NCBI RefSeq assembly: GCF_006539165.1
Contig: NZ_BJMM01000030.1
Span: forward strand, 1 to 64,000
DNA from: Streptomyces cacaoi
Lineage (GTDB): Bacteria; Actinomycetota; Actinomycetes; Streptomycetales; Streptomycetaceae
DNA: 64,000 nucleotides
Reading direction: 5' to 3'
Of the stretch, positions 1-7,150 are shown piece by piece. The notes under the pieces were generated by a model that saw only the letters and a list, made by a program, of their open reading frames with translations, was not told the DNA's origin and made no database searches. The position numbers and the translations under genes were made by a program. Position 1 is the stretch's first letter; each line of letters begins with the position of its first letter.

Positions 1-460
1 ACTCCACACCTACATCCGCAGCCAGCGGACCAACTCCTGCCCACGCTGAAACGGACCGTCTGCCGTGACCATCCGCCGGGCCGGCTGACCGATCGCACCG
101 TCGAGGACCTGACGTGCTCTGGCCGGGACACCAGGACGAGCGGCCCCGCCAGGAGCAGTCACTCAAACTTCGGTGAGAATCACTCAAACTTCGATGAGAA
201 AGAACAGGTGCCACCACCCCGCCCGGATCCCACCGGACCCCGAGCCGGCCGCCGCCGGGCAGGAGCACCGGGGAAGGACAGCGGGGAACCCCGGGAAGAC
301 GGGGAAGACAGGGAGGAAGACGGGGAAAGCCGGGGGAATGCGGGGGAAACGCGCTGCCGGACGGCTGACGGCGGGCGTCGCACGGCGCACAGTGGGCACC
401 GACACCTTCAGGCCGCGGGCCGCAGCCCGCGCCCCGGAGCCGCCCGTCGGAAGGGGACCC
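1..460. other. leading region without a supported gene
   Basis: No gene can be supported here. Some frames stay open, but none shows a recognisable protein family. The stretch holds a 21-bp tandem repeat (159-200) and a purine-rich GGGGAAGAC-type run around 270-350. Reading from base 2, a short tail ends at a TGA at 47-49; it could be the end of a gene outside the window, but nothing identifies it. The permease downstream starts at GTG 461, so any promoter for it should lie here. Confidence 0.5.
159..200. repeat. two tandem 21-bp repeats
   Basis: Two adjacent 21-bp copies (159-179 and 180-200) differ at one base. Each carries a short internal CTCA...TGAG inverted repeat. The repeat sits upstream of the permease and could be an operator array or a remnant of a mobile-element end. 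No transposase is visible next to it. Confidence 0.6.
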
Positions 461-1834
461 GTGTCCGCCAACGGCCCAGCAGCGCACGCGCCCCAGCCGG
501 ACCCCGCGTCCGGGCAGCCACCGCTCAAGCGGGCCATCGGGCCCCGGCTGCTGGTGATCTTCGTCGTCGGGGACATCCTCGGCACCGGTATCTACGCCAC
601 CACCGGCGAGGTCGCCGGGAAGATCGGCGGGGCGCTGTGGCTGCCCTTCCTCATCGGGTTCGTCGTCGCCCTGCTGACCGCCGCCTCCTACGCCGAGCTG
701 GTCGGCAAGTACCCGCGGGCCGCCGGGGCCGCGCTCTACACCCAACGGGCCTTCCGCACCCCGTTCTTGACCTTCGTCGTCGCCTTCATGGTGATGTGCT
801 CCGGGCTGTCCTCCGCCAGCGCGGCCGCGCTGGCCTTCGGCGGCGACTACATGGCGGAACTGACCCATGGCGCCGCGCCGGGGACGCTCGTCGCCGTCCT
901 CTTCGTCGTGGCGCTCGCGGCGCTGAGCCTGCGCGGGGTCTCCGAGTCCGTCAAGGCGAACGTGGTGCTGACCGCCGTCGAGGTGTCCGGGCTGCTGATC
1001 ATCATCGGGATCGGTGTCTGGGCCGTGCTCAGCGGCGACGGCGAACCCTCCCGGCTGGCCGTCGTGGACACCGGCGGCACCGGATACGCCCTGCTGTCCG
1101 GCGTCCTCGGCGCCACCGCGCTCGGTTTCTTCGCCTTCGTCGGCTTCGAGGACTGCGTCAACATGGCCGAGGAGACGGTGGAGCCGCAACGCACCTTCCC
1201 CCGCGGCATCTTCATCGGCGTCGCCGTGACGGGCACCATCTATCTGCTGGTCGCCCTCGTCTCCTCGCTGCTCGTCCCCACCGGGAAGCTGTCCGCCTCC
1301 AGCGGGCCGCTGCTGGAGGTCGTCAAGGCCGCCGGGGTCGGCTTCCCCCACGAACTGTTCGCCGTCATCGCCCTGTTCGCCGTCTCCAACTCGGCGCTCA
1401 TCAACATCATGATGGCCTCGCGGCTGTGCTACGGCATGGCCAACGAACGCATCCTGCCGCGCGGCATGGCCCGGGTGCTCCCCCGGCGCCGGACCCCGGT
1501 GGTCGGCATCGTCTTCGTCACGCTGCTGGCCGTCGGCCTGGTGGCCACCGGCGAGATCGCCGGGCTCGGGGACACCACGTCGTTCCTGCTGCTGTGCGTG
1601 TTCGCCGTCGTCAACATCGCGGTGCTGGTGCTGCGCAGGGACCGCGTCGCACACGAGCACTACCGGGCGCCCACCGCGCTCCCCGTACTCGGCGCCATCA
1701 GTGCGCTGGCGCTGGCGAGCCCACTGTCCCAGCGGCCCGCCGACGTCTACATCCGGGCCGGGGTGCTGGTGCTGATCGGCATCGGACTGTGGGGGCTCAA
1801 CAAGGCGGTACTGCGGTGGCGCGGCGAGGACTGA
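461..1834 (+). CDS. APC-superfamily amino-acid permease
   Basis: A 457-residue integral membrane transporter of the amino acid-polyamine-organocation (APC) family, expected to import amino acids across the cytoplasmic membrane. The first membrane segment carries the GDILGTGIY glycine-rich signature of substrate-binding TM1, and about a dozen hydrophobic segments follow. I place the start at GTG 461, just after GGAAGGGGACCC. The longer upstream reading adds about 96 residues of Gly/Arg/Lys low-complexity sequence that does not belong to the family. The gene converges on the DNA-binding protein gene at 1872. Substrate cannot be read from the sequence. Confidence 0.88.
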   Translation: MSANGPAAHAPQPDPASGQPPLKRAIGPRLLVIFVVGDILGTGIYATTGEVAGKIGGALWLPFLIGFVVALLTAASYAELVGKYPRAAGAALYTQRAFRTPFLTFVVAFMVMCSGLSSASAAALAFGGDYMAELTHGAAPGTLVAVLFVVALAALSLRGVSESVKANVVLTAVEVSGLLIIIGIGVWAVLSGDGEPSRLAVVDTGGTGYALLSGVLGATALGFFAFVGFEDCVNMAEETVEPQRTFPRGIFIGVAVTGTIYLLVALVSSLLVPTGKLSASSGPLLEVVKAAGVGFPHELFAVIALFAVSNSALINIMMASRLCYGMANERILPRGMARVLPRRRTPVVGIVFVTLLAVGLVATGEIAGLGDTTSFLLLCVFAVVNIAVLVLRRDRVAHEHYRAPTALPVLGAISALALASPLSQRPADVYIRAGVLVLIGIGLWGLNKAVLRWRGED

Positions 1835-1871
1835 GCCCCACCGCCCCGCACACCGGAGCAGCTGCGCGCCC

Positions 1872-2414
1872 TCACCCCTTGCCCGGGCCCTTCCCCTCGG
1901 ACTCCTCGGGCCCCTCGGCCCGCAGCCGCCCCACGAGCCGCTCGTAGCGCTGGCGGGCCGCCTGGGGTGTGCCCAGGCCGAGGCCGAAGGCGATCTCCGG
2001 CCAGGTCATTCCCCGGCCCCGCGCCATCCGCAGCAGCCCCTCCTCCAGCTCGTCCAGCTCGCCGCGTACCCGGGGGACGAGGCTGAGCGCGGCCGTGATG
2101 TCCGCGTGGTCCACCTCCGGCTCGCCCTCCACCGGCTGCGCGCCCCCGCTGAGCAGCAGCGCGACGAGCCGTACGGCCTCGTGCGGGCCGAGCACGGCCG
2201 GGTGCGCCTGCCGCCCGCGCTGCGCCTCGGTGGCCGCGTGCCGCTCGGCGATCCGGAACAGCGAGGCGTGCACCCGGTGGGCGCGCGCCTGCTCGGGGTG
2301 GGGAGGCGTGAACGGATCGGCGGTCGGCTGCGCGCCGGGCGGCTCGGGCGTCGGGTGCGGAGACGAAGTCGAGGACGAGGACGGGGACGGGGACGAGGTC
2401 GAGGTCGAGGACAT
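1872..2414 (-). CDS. small HTH-type DNA-binding protein
   Basis: A 180-residue protein of a family common in streptomycetes. The N-terminal 50 residues are Ser/Thr/Pro-rich and probably disordered. The middle is helical. Near the C-terminus, MTWPEIAFGLGLGTPQAARQ looks like a helix-turn-helix that reads out as 'W..IA..LGL...QAA..R', the usual sigma-like or DNA-binding pattern. A predicted promoter and a short palindrome sit directly upstream on the same strand. Function is inferred as a transcriptional regulator; the target is unknown. It lies tail-to-tail with the permease. Confidence 0.65.
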   Translation of the reverse strand: MSSTSTSSPSPSSSSTSSPHPTPEPPGAQPTADPFTPPHPEQARAHRVHASLFRIAERHAATEAQRGRQAHPAVLGPHEAVRLVALLLSGGAQPVEGEPEVDHADITAALSLVPRVRGELDELEEGLLRMARGRGMTWPEIAFGLGLGTPQAARQRYERLVGRLRAEGPEESEGKGPGKG

Positions 2415-2415
2415 G

Positions 2416-2449
2416 CCGCAAGCATGCGGTCACTGCACGGCATTGTCAA
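2416..2449 (-). promoter_or_regulatory. TTGACA promoter with operator-like palindrome, near-leaderless
   Basis: Reading leftward, TTGACA lies at 2449-2444. A weak -10 (CATGCT) follows 17 bp later at 2426-2421, about 7 bp before the ATG at 2414, so transcription could begin at or near the start codon. CCGCA/TGCGG arms (2416-2420 and 2425-2429) form an inverted repeat over the -10 region, a plausible autoregulatory site. The -10 match is poor, so this is tentative. Confidence 0.4.
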
Positions 2450-2502
2450 CGTCGAGTTGTGAACACTTTGTTTACCCTCGTCGGGTGACGCGTCGCCCGG
2501 GC

Positions 2503-2556
2503 CGCTCGGAGGGTGCGGCCCGCTCGAAGGGTGCGGGGCGTTCGAAGGGTGCGGAG
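2503..2556. repeat. three tandem 18-bp repeats
   Basis: Three consecutive degenerate 18-bp units (2503-2520, 2521-2538, 2539-2556) with core TCGAAGGGTGCGG lie between the small DNA-binding protein gene and the end of the XRE regulator gene. No coding role is apparent. Confidence 0.65.
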
Positions 2557-2580
2557 ACGTCCGGGGCGCTCGGGCCCGGG

Positions 2581-3420
2581 TTATTCGGCGTGTTCTGCTC
2601 GGCGTCGGGTGGCGCCGAGGGTGCCGAGCAGGGCGAGCGCCTCCGCGTCCGGGCTGCCGGGCTCGGCGTGGTAGATGACGAGCTGCTGACCGGGGGCGTC
2701 GCGGACGTCGAACGCCTGGAAGGTGAGGGTGAGCGGGCCGACGTCCGGGTGGTGCAGCCGCTTGGCCTCCCGGGTCTTGCCGCGTACGGCGTGCGCCTGC
2801 CAGAGCGCGGAGAACTCGGCGCTCCGCTCGTTCAGCGAGGCGACGAGGGCACGCAGCCGGGGGTCGTCCGGGTCCACGCCGGCGGCCTCGCGCAGATTGG
2901 CCACGGTGGCGTGCGCAGCGCGGTCCCAGTCGACGTAGAAGTCCCGCCCGGCCGGGTCCAGGAACGTCATCCGGGCCAGATTGTCCGCCGGGCGGAAGGG
3001 CGCGTAGAGCGCTTCGGCGAGGGCGTTGGCGGCCAGGATGTCCAGGGTGCGGCCGAGGACGAACGCGGGGGTGTGCGGGTAGCCGTCCATGAGCCGGCGG
3101 AGATCGGGGGCGACCTCGTCCTGCCGCGGGGCCGGCCGGGCGTCGGGCACACCGCCGGCCAGCCGGTGGGCGTGCGCGCGGGCGTCGTCGTCGAGACGCA
3201 GGGCACGGCTGAGGGCGTCGAGGACCTGGGACGAGGGGTGGCGCTCGCGGCCCTGTTCGAGCCGGGTGTAGTAGTCGGCGTTCACCCCGGCCAGGACCGC
3301 CACCTCCTCGCGCCGCAGCCCCGGGACCCTGCGCAGCCCGTGGCTCGCCATGCCGACGTCCGCGGGCCGCAGCCCGGAGCGCCGGACGCGCAGGAAGTCT
3401 CCCAGTGCGTTGTCGGACAT
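2581..3420 (-). CDS. XRE-family regulator with MmyB-like ligand domain
   Basis: A 279-residue cytoplasmic transcription factor. The N-terminal 75 residues form a Cro/C1-type helix-turn-helix (VPGLRREEVAVLAGVNADYY, then RLEQGR). The rest matches the MmyB-like ligand-binding domain typical of actinobacterial regulators, with the NPAR-like 'LDPAGRDFYVDW' stretch. It starts at ATG 3420 and is divergent from the two-dehydrogenase operon. A perfect 10-bp-arm palindrome sits between them (3453-3477). In this family the regulator usually represses itself and the neighbouring dehydrogenase genes, so it probably controls the adjacent operon. Effector unknown. Confidence 0.88.
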   Translation of the reverse strand: MSDNALGDFLRVRRSGLRPADVGMASHGLRRVPGLRREEVAVLAGVNADYYTRLEQGRERHPSSQVLDALSRALRLDDDARAHAHRLAGGVPDARPAPRQDEVAPDLRRLMDGYPHTPAFVLGRTLDILAANALAEALYAPFRPADNLARMTFLDPAGRDFYVDWDRAAHATVANLREAAGVDPDDPRLRALVASLNERSAEFSALWQAHAVRGKTREAKRLHHPDVGPLTLTFQAFDVRDAPGQQLVIYHAEPGSPDAEALALLGTLGATRRRAEHAE

Positions 3421-3452
3421 GCCGTCCAGGCTAGACGGGGGCGGCGGCGCGG

Positions 3453-3477
3453 TGCCTGGGTGTGTGCCACCCAGGCA
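3453..3477. promoter_or_regulatory. perfect palindromic operator between XRE regulator and SDR operon
   Basis: TGCCTGGGTG (3453-3462) and its exact reverse complement CACCCAGGCA (3468-3477) are separated by 5 bp. The site lies 33 bp upstream of the regulator start and 74 bp before the first dehydrogenase, exactly where a shared operator is expected. Binding by the 2581-3420 product is inferred. Confidence 0.75.
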
Positions 3478-3550
3478 GCGAACGCCCTGGTCGGAGGGTT
3501 CCGCGGCGCCCAGACTCGGCGGGCGACACCACCGAGTACGGAGGGCACAC

Positions 3551-4330
3551 ATGAGGACCGCTGTGGACCCCGGCGGGACACCGGACGGCGACGGCCTGGA
3601 CGGGGCCGTGGCCGTGGTGACCGGTGCGGCGCGCGGCGTCGGACGGGCCACCGTCGCCTGGCTGCACGCACGCGGCGCACGCGTCGTGGCCGGGGACGTA
3701 CGCCCCGAAGTGGGCGCGCTGGCGGACGAGTTCGACGGCGTGGCCACGCTGGTCGGCGACGTCGCCGAGGAGGCCACCGCCCGGCGGGCCGTGGAGCTGG
3801 CGCGAGCGCGGTTCGGCCGCCTGGACGTGCTGGTCAACAACGCCGGGCGGACCCTGAACAAGCCGTTCACGGAGACGACGGCCGAGGACTGGGACGCGCT
3901 GATGGCGGTCAACGTCCGCGGCGCGTTCCTGCACGCCCGCGAGGCGTTCCGCGCCATGCGCGAGCAGGGCGACGGCGGCGCGATCGTCAACGTCGGCTCC
4001 TACACCTGCACCGTCGCGCTGCCCGAGGGATCGGCGTACACCGCGTCCAAGGGCGCGCTGGCCCAGCTGACGAAGGTCGTCGCGCTGGAGGGCGGGCCGC
4101 ACGGCATCCGGGCCAACGTCGTGGCGCCCGGCGTGATCGAGACGGATCTGCTCGACGACGCCCGGGACGACGGCCGCGCCTATCTGCGGTCCTTCGCGAC
4201 CGCACATCCGCTGGGCCGGGTCGCTCAGCCCGCCGAGATCGCCGAGATCATCGGCTTTCTCGCCTCGGCCCGCTCCGGCTTCATGACCGGCTCCGTCGTC
4301 GCCGCGGACGGCGGCTTCACGGCGGCCTGA
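3551..4330 (+). CDS. short-chain dehydrogenase/reductase (first of pair)
   Basis: A 259-residue classical SDR oxidoreductase. Visible hallmarks are the TGAARGVG nucleotide-binding loop (residues 24-31), NNAG at 96-99 and the catalytic YTASK (Tyr163, Lys167). It uses NAD(H) or NADP(H) to oxidise an alcohol or reduce a carbonyl; substrate unknown. ATG 3551 is chosen over in-frame upstream codons because it begins the conserved fold after a normal short leader. It is first in an apparent operon with the second SDR 112 bp downstream, likely under the divergent XRE regulator. Confidence 0.88.
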   Translation: MRTAVDPGGTPDGDGLDGAVAVVTGAARGVGRATVAWLHARGARVVAGDVRPEVGALADEFDGVATLVGDVAEEATARRAVELARARFGRLDVLVNNAGRTLNKPFTETTAEDWDALMAVNVRGAFLHAREAFRAMREQGDGGAIVNVGSYTCTVALPEGSAYTASKGALAQLTKVVALEGGPHGIRANVVAPGVIETDLLDDARDDGRAYLRSFATAHPLGRVAQPAEIAEIIGFLASARSGFMTGSVVAADGGFTAA

Positions 4331-4442
4331 GCGCGCACCGCGACGGCACCCGCACGACAGGGCGCCCCCACGGCGTACGGGCGCCCCGCACGGCAAACGG
4401 GCGCCCCGCACCGCAATCCACGAACGCAAAGGAAGCACCACC

Positions 4443-5201
4443 ATGACGGGACAACGACTGGCCGGAAAGGTCGCCCTGATCACCGGCGCGACCGGCGGCA
4501 TCGGCTCGGCGACCGCCGAACTCTTCGCCGGGGAAGGCGCACGCCTCGTCCTGACCGACGTGGCGGACGGCCCCCTCGCCGAGCTGGCCGGGCGGCTGAC
4601 GGACACGGGCGCCGAGGTGCTCGCCGTCCGCCTCGACGTCTCCTCGGCACGGGAGTGGGACGAGGCGATCGGCGCCGTACGCGAGCGGTTCGGCACGCTC
4701 GACGTCCTCGTCAACACCGCGGGCATCGTCGACTGGCCCGGTATCGAGGACACCCGGGAGGACGCCTGGGACCGCGTCATCGACGTCAACCAGAAGGGCA
4801 CCTGGCTCGGTATGCGGGCCGCCATGCCCCTGCTGCGGGCCACCGGCAACGCCTCGGTGATCAACACCTCGTCCGTCCTCGGCCTGGTGGGCAGCGGTTC
4901 GGCCGCCGCCTACCAGGCGTCCAAGGGCGCCGTGCGACTGCTCAGCAAGACCGCCGCCGTCGAGTACGCCCGCCACGGGGTGCGGGTCAACTCCCTCCAC
5001 CCCGGCGTCATCGCCACCCCGATGATCCAGGACCTGCTGGACGAACAGGGCGACCAGCAGCCGGACATCGTGCGCACGCCCATGCGCCGCGCGGGCCACG
5101 CCCGGGAGATCGCCGCGGCGGCGCTCTTCCTGGCGGGCGACGAGTCGTCGTTCGTCACCGGTTCCGAACTCGTCGTCGACGGCGGCCTCACCGCACACTG
5201 A
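4443..5201 (+). CDS. short-chain dehydrogenase/reductase (second of pair)
   Basis: A 252-residue SDR, similar in length and fold to its neighbour. TGATGGIG is at residues 14-21, the NAG motif appears as NTAG, and YQASK gives catalytic Tyr157/Lys161. The C-terminal 'VTGSELVVDGG' ending is typical of 3-alpha/20-beta-hydroxysteroid or 3-oxoacyl-reductase-like SDRs. AAAGGAAG upstream is a good ribosome-binding site. The 4331-4442 gap holds GGGCGCCCCGCAC-type direct repeats. It probably acts with the 3551 product on related substrates; no substrate can be assigned. Confidence 0.88.
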   Translation: MTGQRLAGKVALITGATGGIGSATAELFAGEGARLVLTDVADGPLAELAGRLTDTGAEVLAVRLDVSSAREWDEAIGAVRERFGTLDVLVNTAGIVDWPGIEDTREDAWDRVIDVNQKGTWLGMRAAMPLLRATGNASVINTSSVLGLVGSGSAAAYQASKGAVRLLSKTAAVEYARHGVRVNSLHPGVIATPMIQDLLDEQGDQQPDIVRTPMRRAGHAREIAAAALFLAGDESSFVTGSELVVDGGLTAH

Positions 5202-5264
5202 GCCCTCCGGGCGGAACGGCCGCCTCCGACGGCGGAAGGGGCCGACGGGACGAGCGCACGGGAC

Positions 5265-5318
5265 GACCACGGGAGCACCGGCCCCGCAACCGACCACGGG
5301 AGCACCCGCCCCGCAACC
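5265..5318. repeat. two tandem 27-bp repeats
   Basis: Two adjacent 27-bp units (5265-5291, 5292-5318), differing at one base and starting GACCACGGGAGCACC, lie between the second dehydrogenase and the XRE-MurA gene. They look like a recent local duplication in non-coding DNA. Confidence 0.7.
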
Positions 5319-5382
5319 CGGGGCGGTGCATCCGGGGGTTACCCGTGGGTCCCGGGCGGCGCGGACACCCCCCTCGCGCTGC

Positions 5383-5400
5383 TATCTCACATCTGAGATA
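5383..5400. promoter_or_regulatory. palindrome just before XRE-MurA start
   Basis: TATCTCA (5383-5389) and TGAGATA (5394-5400) are exact inverted repeats separated by CATC, and end 12 bp before ATG 5413. Its AT content stands out against the GC-rich surroundings. This is a likely operator for the HTH domain encoded by the same gene, or overlaps its promoter. Confidence 0.65.
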
Positions 5401-5412
5401 TGGTCCTGAGTC

Positions 5413-6942
5413 ATGACCGACGATTACCTCGCCCGCATCGGCCAGTTGATTCGCGACGCCCGTCAGCACCGCGGCTGGACGCAGTCCCAGCTCGCGGAGG
5501 CGCTCGGCACCAGCCAGAGCGCGGTCAACCGGATCGAACGCGGAAACCAGAACATCAGCCTTGAGATGATCGCCCGCATCTCCGAGGCACTGGACAGCGA
5601 GATCGTCTCGCTCGGCTATTCGGGCCCCATGCATCTGCGGGTCGTCGGCGGGCGTCGGCTCTCCGGCAGCATCGACGTCAAGACGAGCAAGAACGCGTGC
5701 GTGGCCCTGCTGTGCGCCTCGCTCCTCAACTCCGGCCGCACCGTGCTGCGTCGGGTGGCCCGCATCGAGGAGGTCTACCGCATCCTGGAGGTGCTCTCCT
5801 CCATCGGCGTGCGGTGCCGCTGGATCAACGGCGGTGCCGACCTGGAGATCGTGCCGCCGGCCGAGGTGGACCTGGGCTCGATCGACCAGGAGGCCGCCCG
5901 CCGCACCCGCAGCATCATCATGTTCCTCGGCCCGCTGCTGCACCGCATGGACCGCTTCCGCATCCCCTACGCGGGCGGCTGCGACCTCGGCACCCGCACC
6001 GTCGAACCGCACATGAGCGCACTGCGCCACTTCGGGCTCGCGGTGACGGCGACGGAGGGCAACTACCACGCGGAGGTCGAGCCGGGTGTCGCGCCCCAGC
6101 GGCCCATCGTGCTGACCGAGCGCGGGGACACCGTCACCGAGAACGCGCTGCTGGCCGCCGCCCGTTCCGACGGCACGACGGTCATCCGGAACGCCTCCTC
6201 GAACTACATGGTCCAGGACCTGTGCTTCTTCCTGGAGGAGCTGGGCGTCCGGGTGGAGGGCATCGGCACGACGACGCTCACCGTGCACGGCGTCCCCGAG
6301 ATCGACCGGGACGTGGACTACTCCCCCTCCGAGGACCCGGTCGAGGCCATGAGCCTGGTCGCGGCGGCCATCGTCACCGAGTCCGAACTGACGGTCTGCC
6401 GGGTGCCGGTGGAGTTCATGGAGATCGAGCTGGCCGTCCTGGAGGAGATGGGCCTCGACTTCGACCGCAGCACCGAGTACGCCGCGGACAACGGCCGCAC
6501 CCGGCTGACGGATCTGACGGTACGGCCCTCCAAGCTGGAGGCGCCCATCGACAAGATCCACCCGATGCCGTTCCCCGGCCTGAACATCGACAACGTGCCC
6601 TTCTTCGCGGCCATCACGGCCGTGGCACAGGGCAAGACCCTCATCCACGACTGGGTCTACGACAACCGCGCCATCTACCTCACCGACCTCAACCGCCTCG
6701 GCGGCAGGCTCCAGTTGCTCGACCCGCACCGCGTCCTGGTCGAGGGCCCGACCCGCTGGCGCGCCGCCGAGATGATGTGCCCGCCGGCCCTGCGCCCGGC
6801 CGTCGTGGTCCTGCTGGCGATGATGGCCGCCGAGGGCACCTCGGTCCTGCGCAACGTCTACGTCATCAACCGCGGCTACGAGGAACTGGCCGAACGCCTC
6901 AACGAGGTGGGGGCGCAGATCGAGACGTTCCGGGACATCTGA
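5413..6942 (+). CDS. murA: XRE HTH domain fused to MurA-type enolpyruvyl transferase
   Basis: A 509-residue protein. Residues 6-62 form an XRE helix-turn-helix (WTQSQLAEALGTSQSAVNRI). Residues 70-505 match UDP-N-acetylglucosamine 1-carboxyvinyltransferase, the first committed step of peptidoglycan synthesis (PEP + UDP-GlcNAc). The SKNA Lys-Asn pair and the loop Cys of GGCDLGTR (Cys190, equivalent to E. coli Cys115, the fosfomycin target) are kept, so catalysis looks possible. The fusion suggests a wall enzyme that also binds DNA, perhaps sensing precursor supply or regulating its own promoter through the palindrome at 5383-5400. It is probably not the essential housekeeping MurA, which normally lacks an HTH; that is inference. 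Confidence 0.88.
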   Translation: MTDDYLARIGQLIRDARQHRGWTQSQLAEALGTSQSAVNRIERGNQNISLEMIARISEALDSEIVSLGYSGPMHLRVVGGRRLSGSIDVKTSKNACVALLCASLLNSGRTVLRRVARIEEVYRILEVLSSIGVRCRWINGGADLEIVPPAEVDLGSIDQEAARRTRSIIMFLGPLLHRMDRFRIPYAGGCDLGTRTVEPHMSALRHFGLAVTATEGNYHAEVEPGVAPQRPIVLTERGDTVTENALLAAARSDGTTVIRNASSNYMVQDLCFFLEELGVRVEGIGTTTLTVHGVPEIDRDVDYSPSEDPVEAMSLVAAAIVTESELTVCRVPVEFMEIELAVLEEMGLDFDRSTEYAADNGRTRLTDLTVRPSKLEAPIDKIHPMPFPGLNIDNVPFFAAITAVAQGKTLIHDWVYDNRAIYLTDLNRLGGRLQLLDPHRVLVEGPTRWRAAEMMCPPALRPAVVVLLAMMAAEGTSVLRNVYVINRGYEELAERLNEVGAQIETFRDI

Positions 6943-7044
6943 GCGCCTCGCACGGTCGCCGTCGCGGCTGCCCGGTCTGCGCAGAGCGGGCCGGCTGGAG
7001 GGACGGCGGCAACCGTGCACCCCCTCCCCTGATCCGACCTATAC

Positions 7045-7059
7045 GTTGACAGTGTTAAC
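7045..7059. promoter_or_regulatory. operator-like element upstream of kinase-helicase operon
   Basis: GTTGACAGTGTTAAC is an imperfect palindrome (7-bp arms, one mismatch, 1-bp centre) containing TTGACA. It matches 13 of 15 bases of the element at 22517-22531 before the McrBC-like operon, and shares TACGTTGACA with the palindrome at 29576-29596. It lies 91 bp before the chosen start; no convincing -10 was found at the right spacing. Confidence 0.5.
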
Positions 7060-7150
7060 AGGCATGCCCCATCCTCACCCATACGTGAAGATGTACGCTC
7101 CTGCGGGACGTACCCACCTTCCACGCAAGCGGCGAGACAGGGGAGGGCCA

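Noticed and set aside
7046..7150. TTG 7046 as start of the kinase-helicase
   Set aside because: It lies inside the TTGACA palindrome, has no ribosome-binding site, and adds residues unrelated to the kinase fold; GTG 7151 has a strong site.
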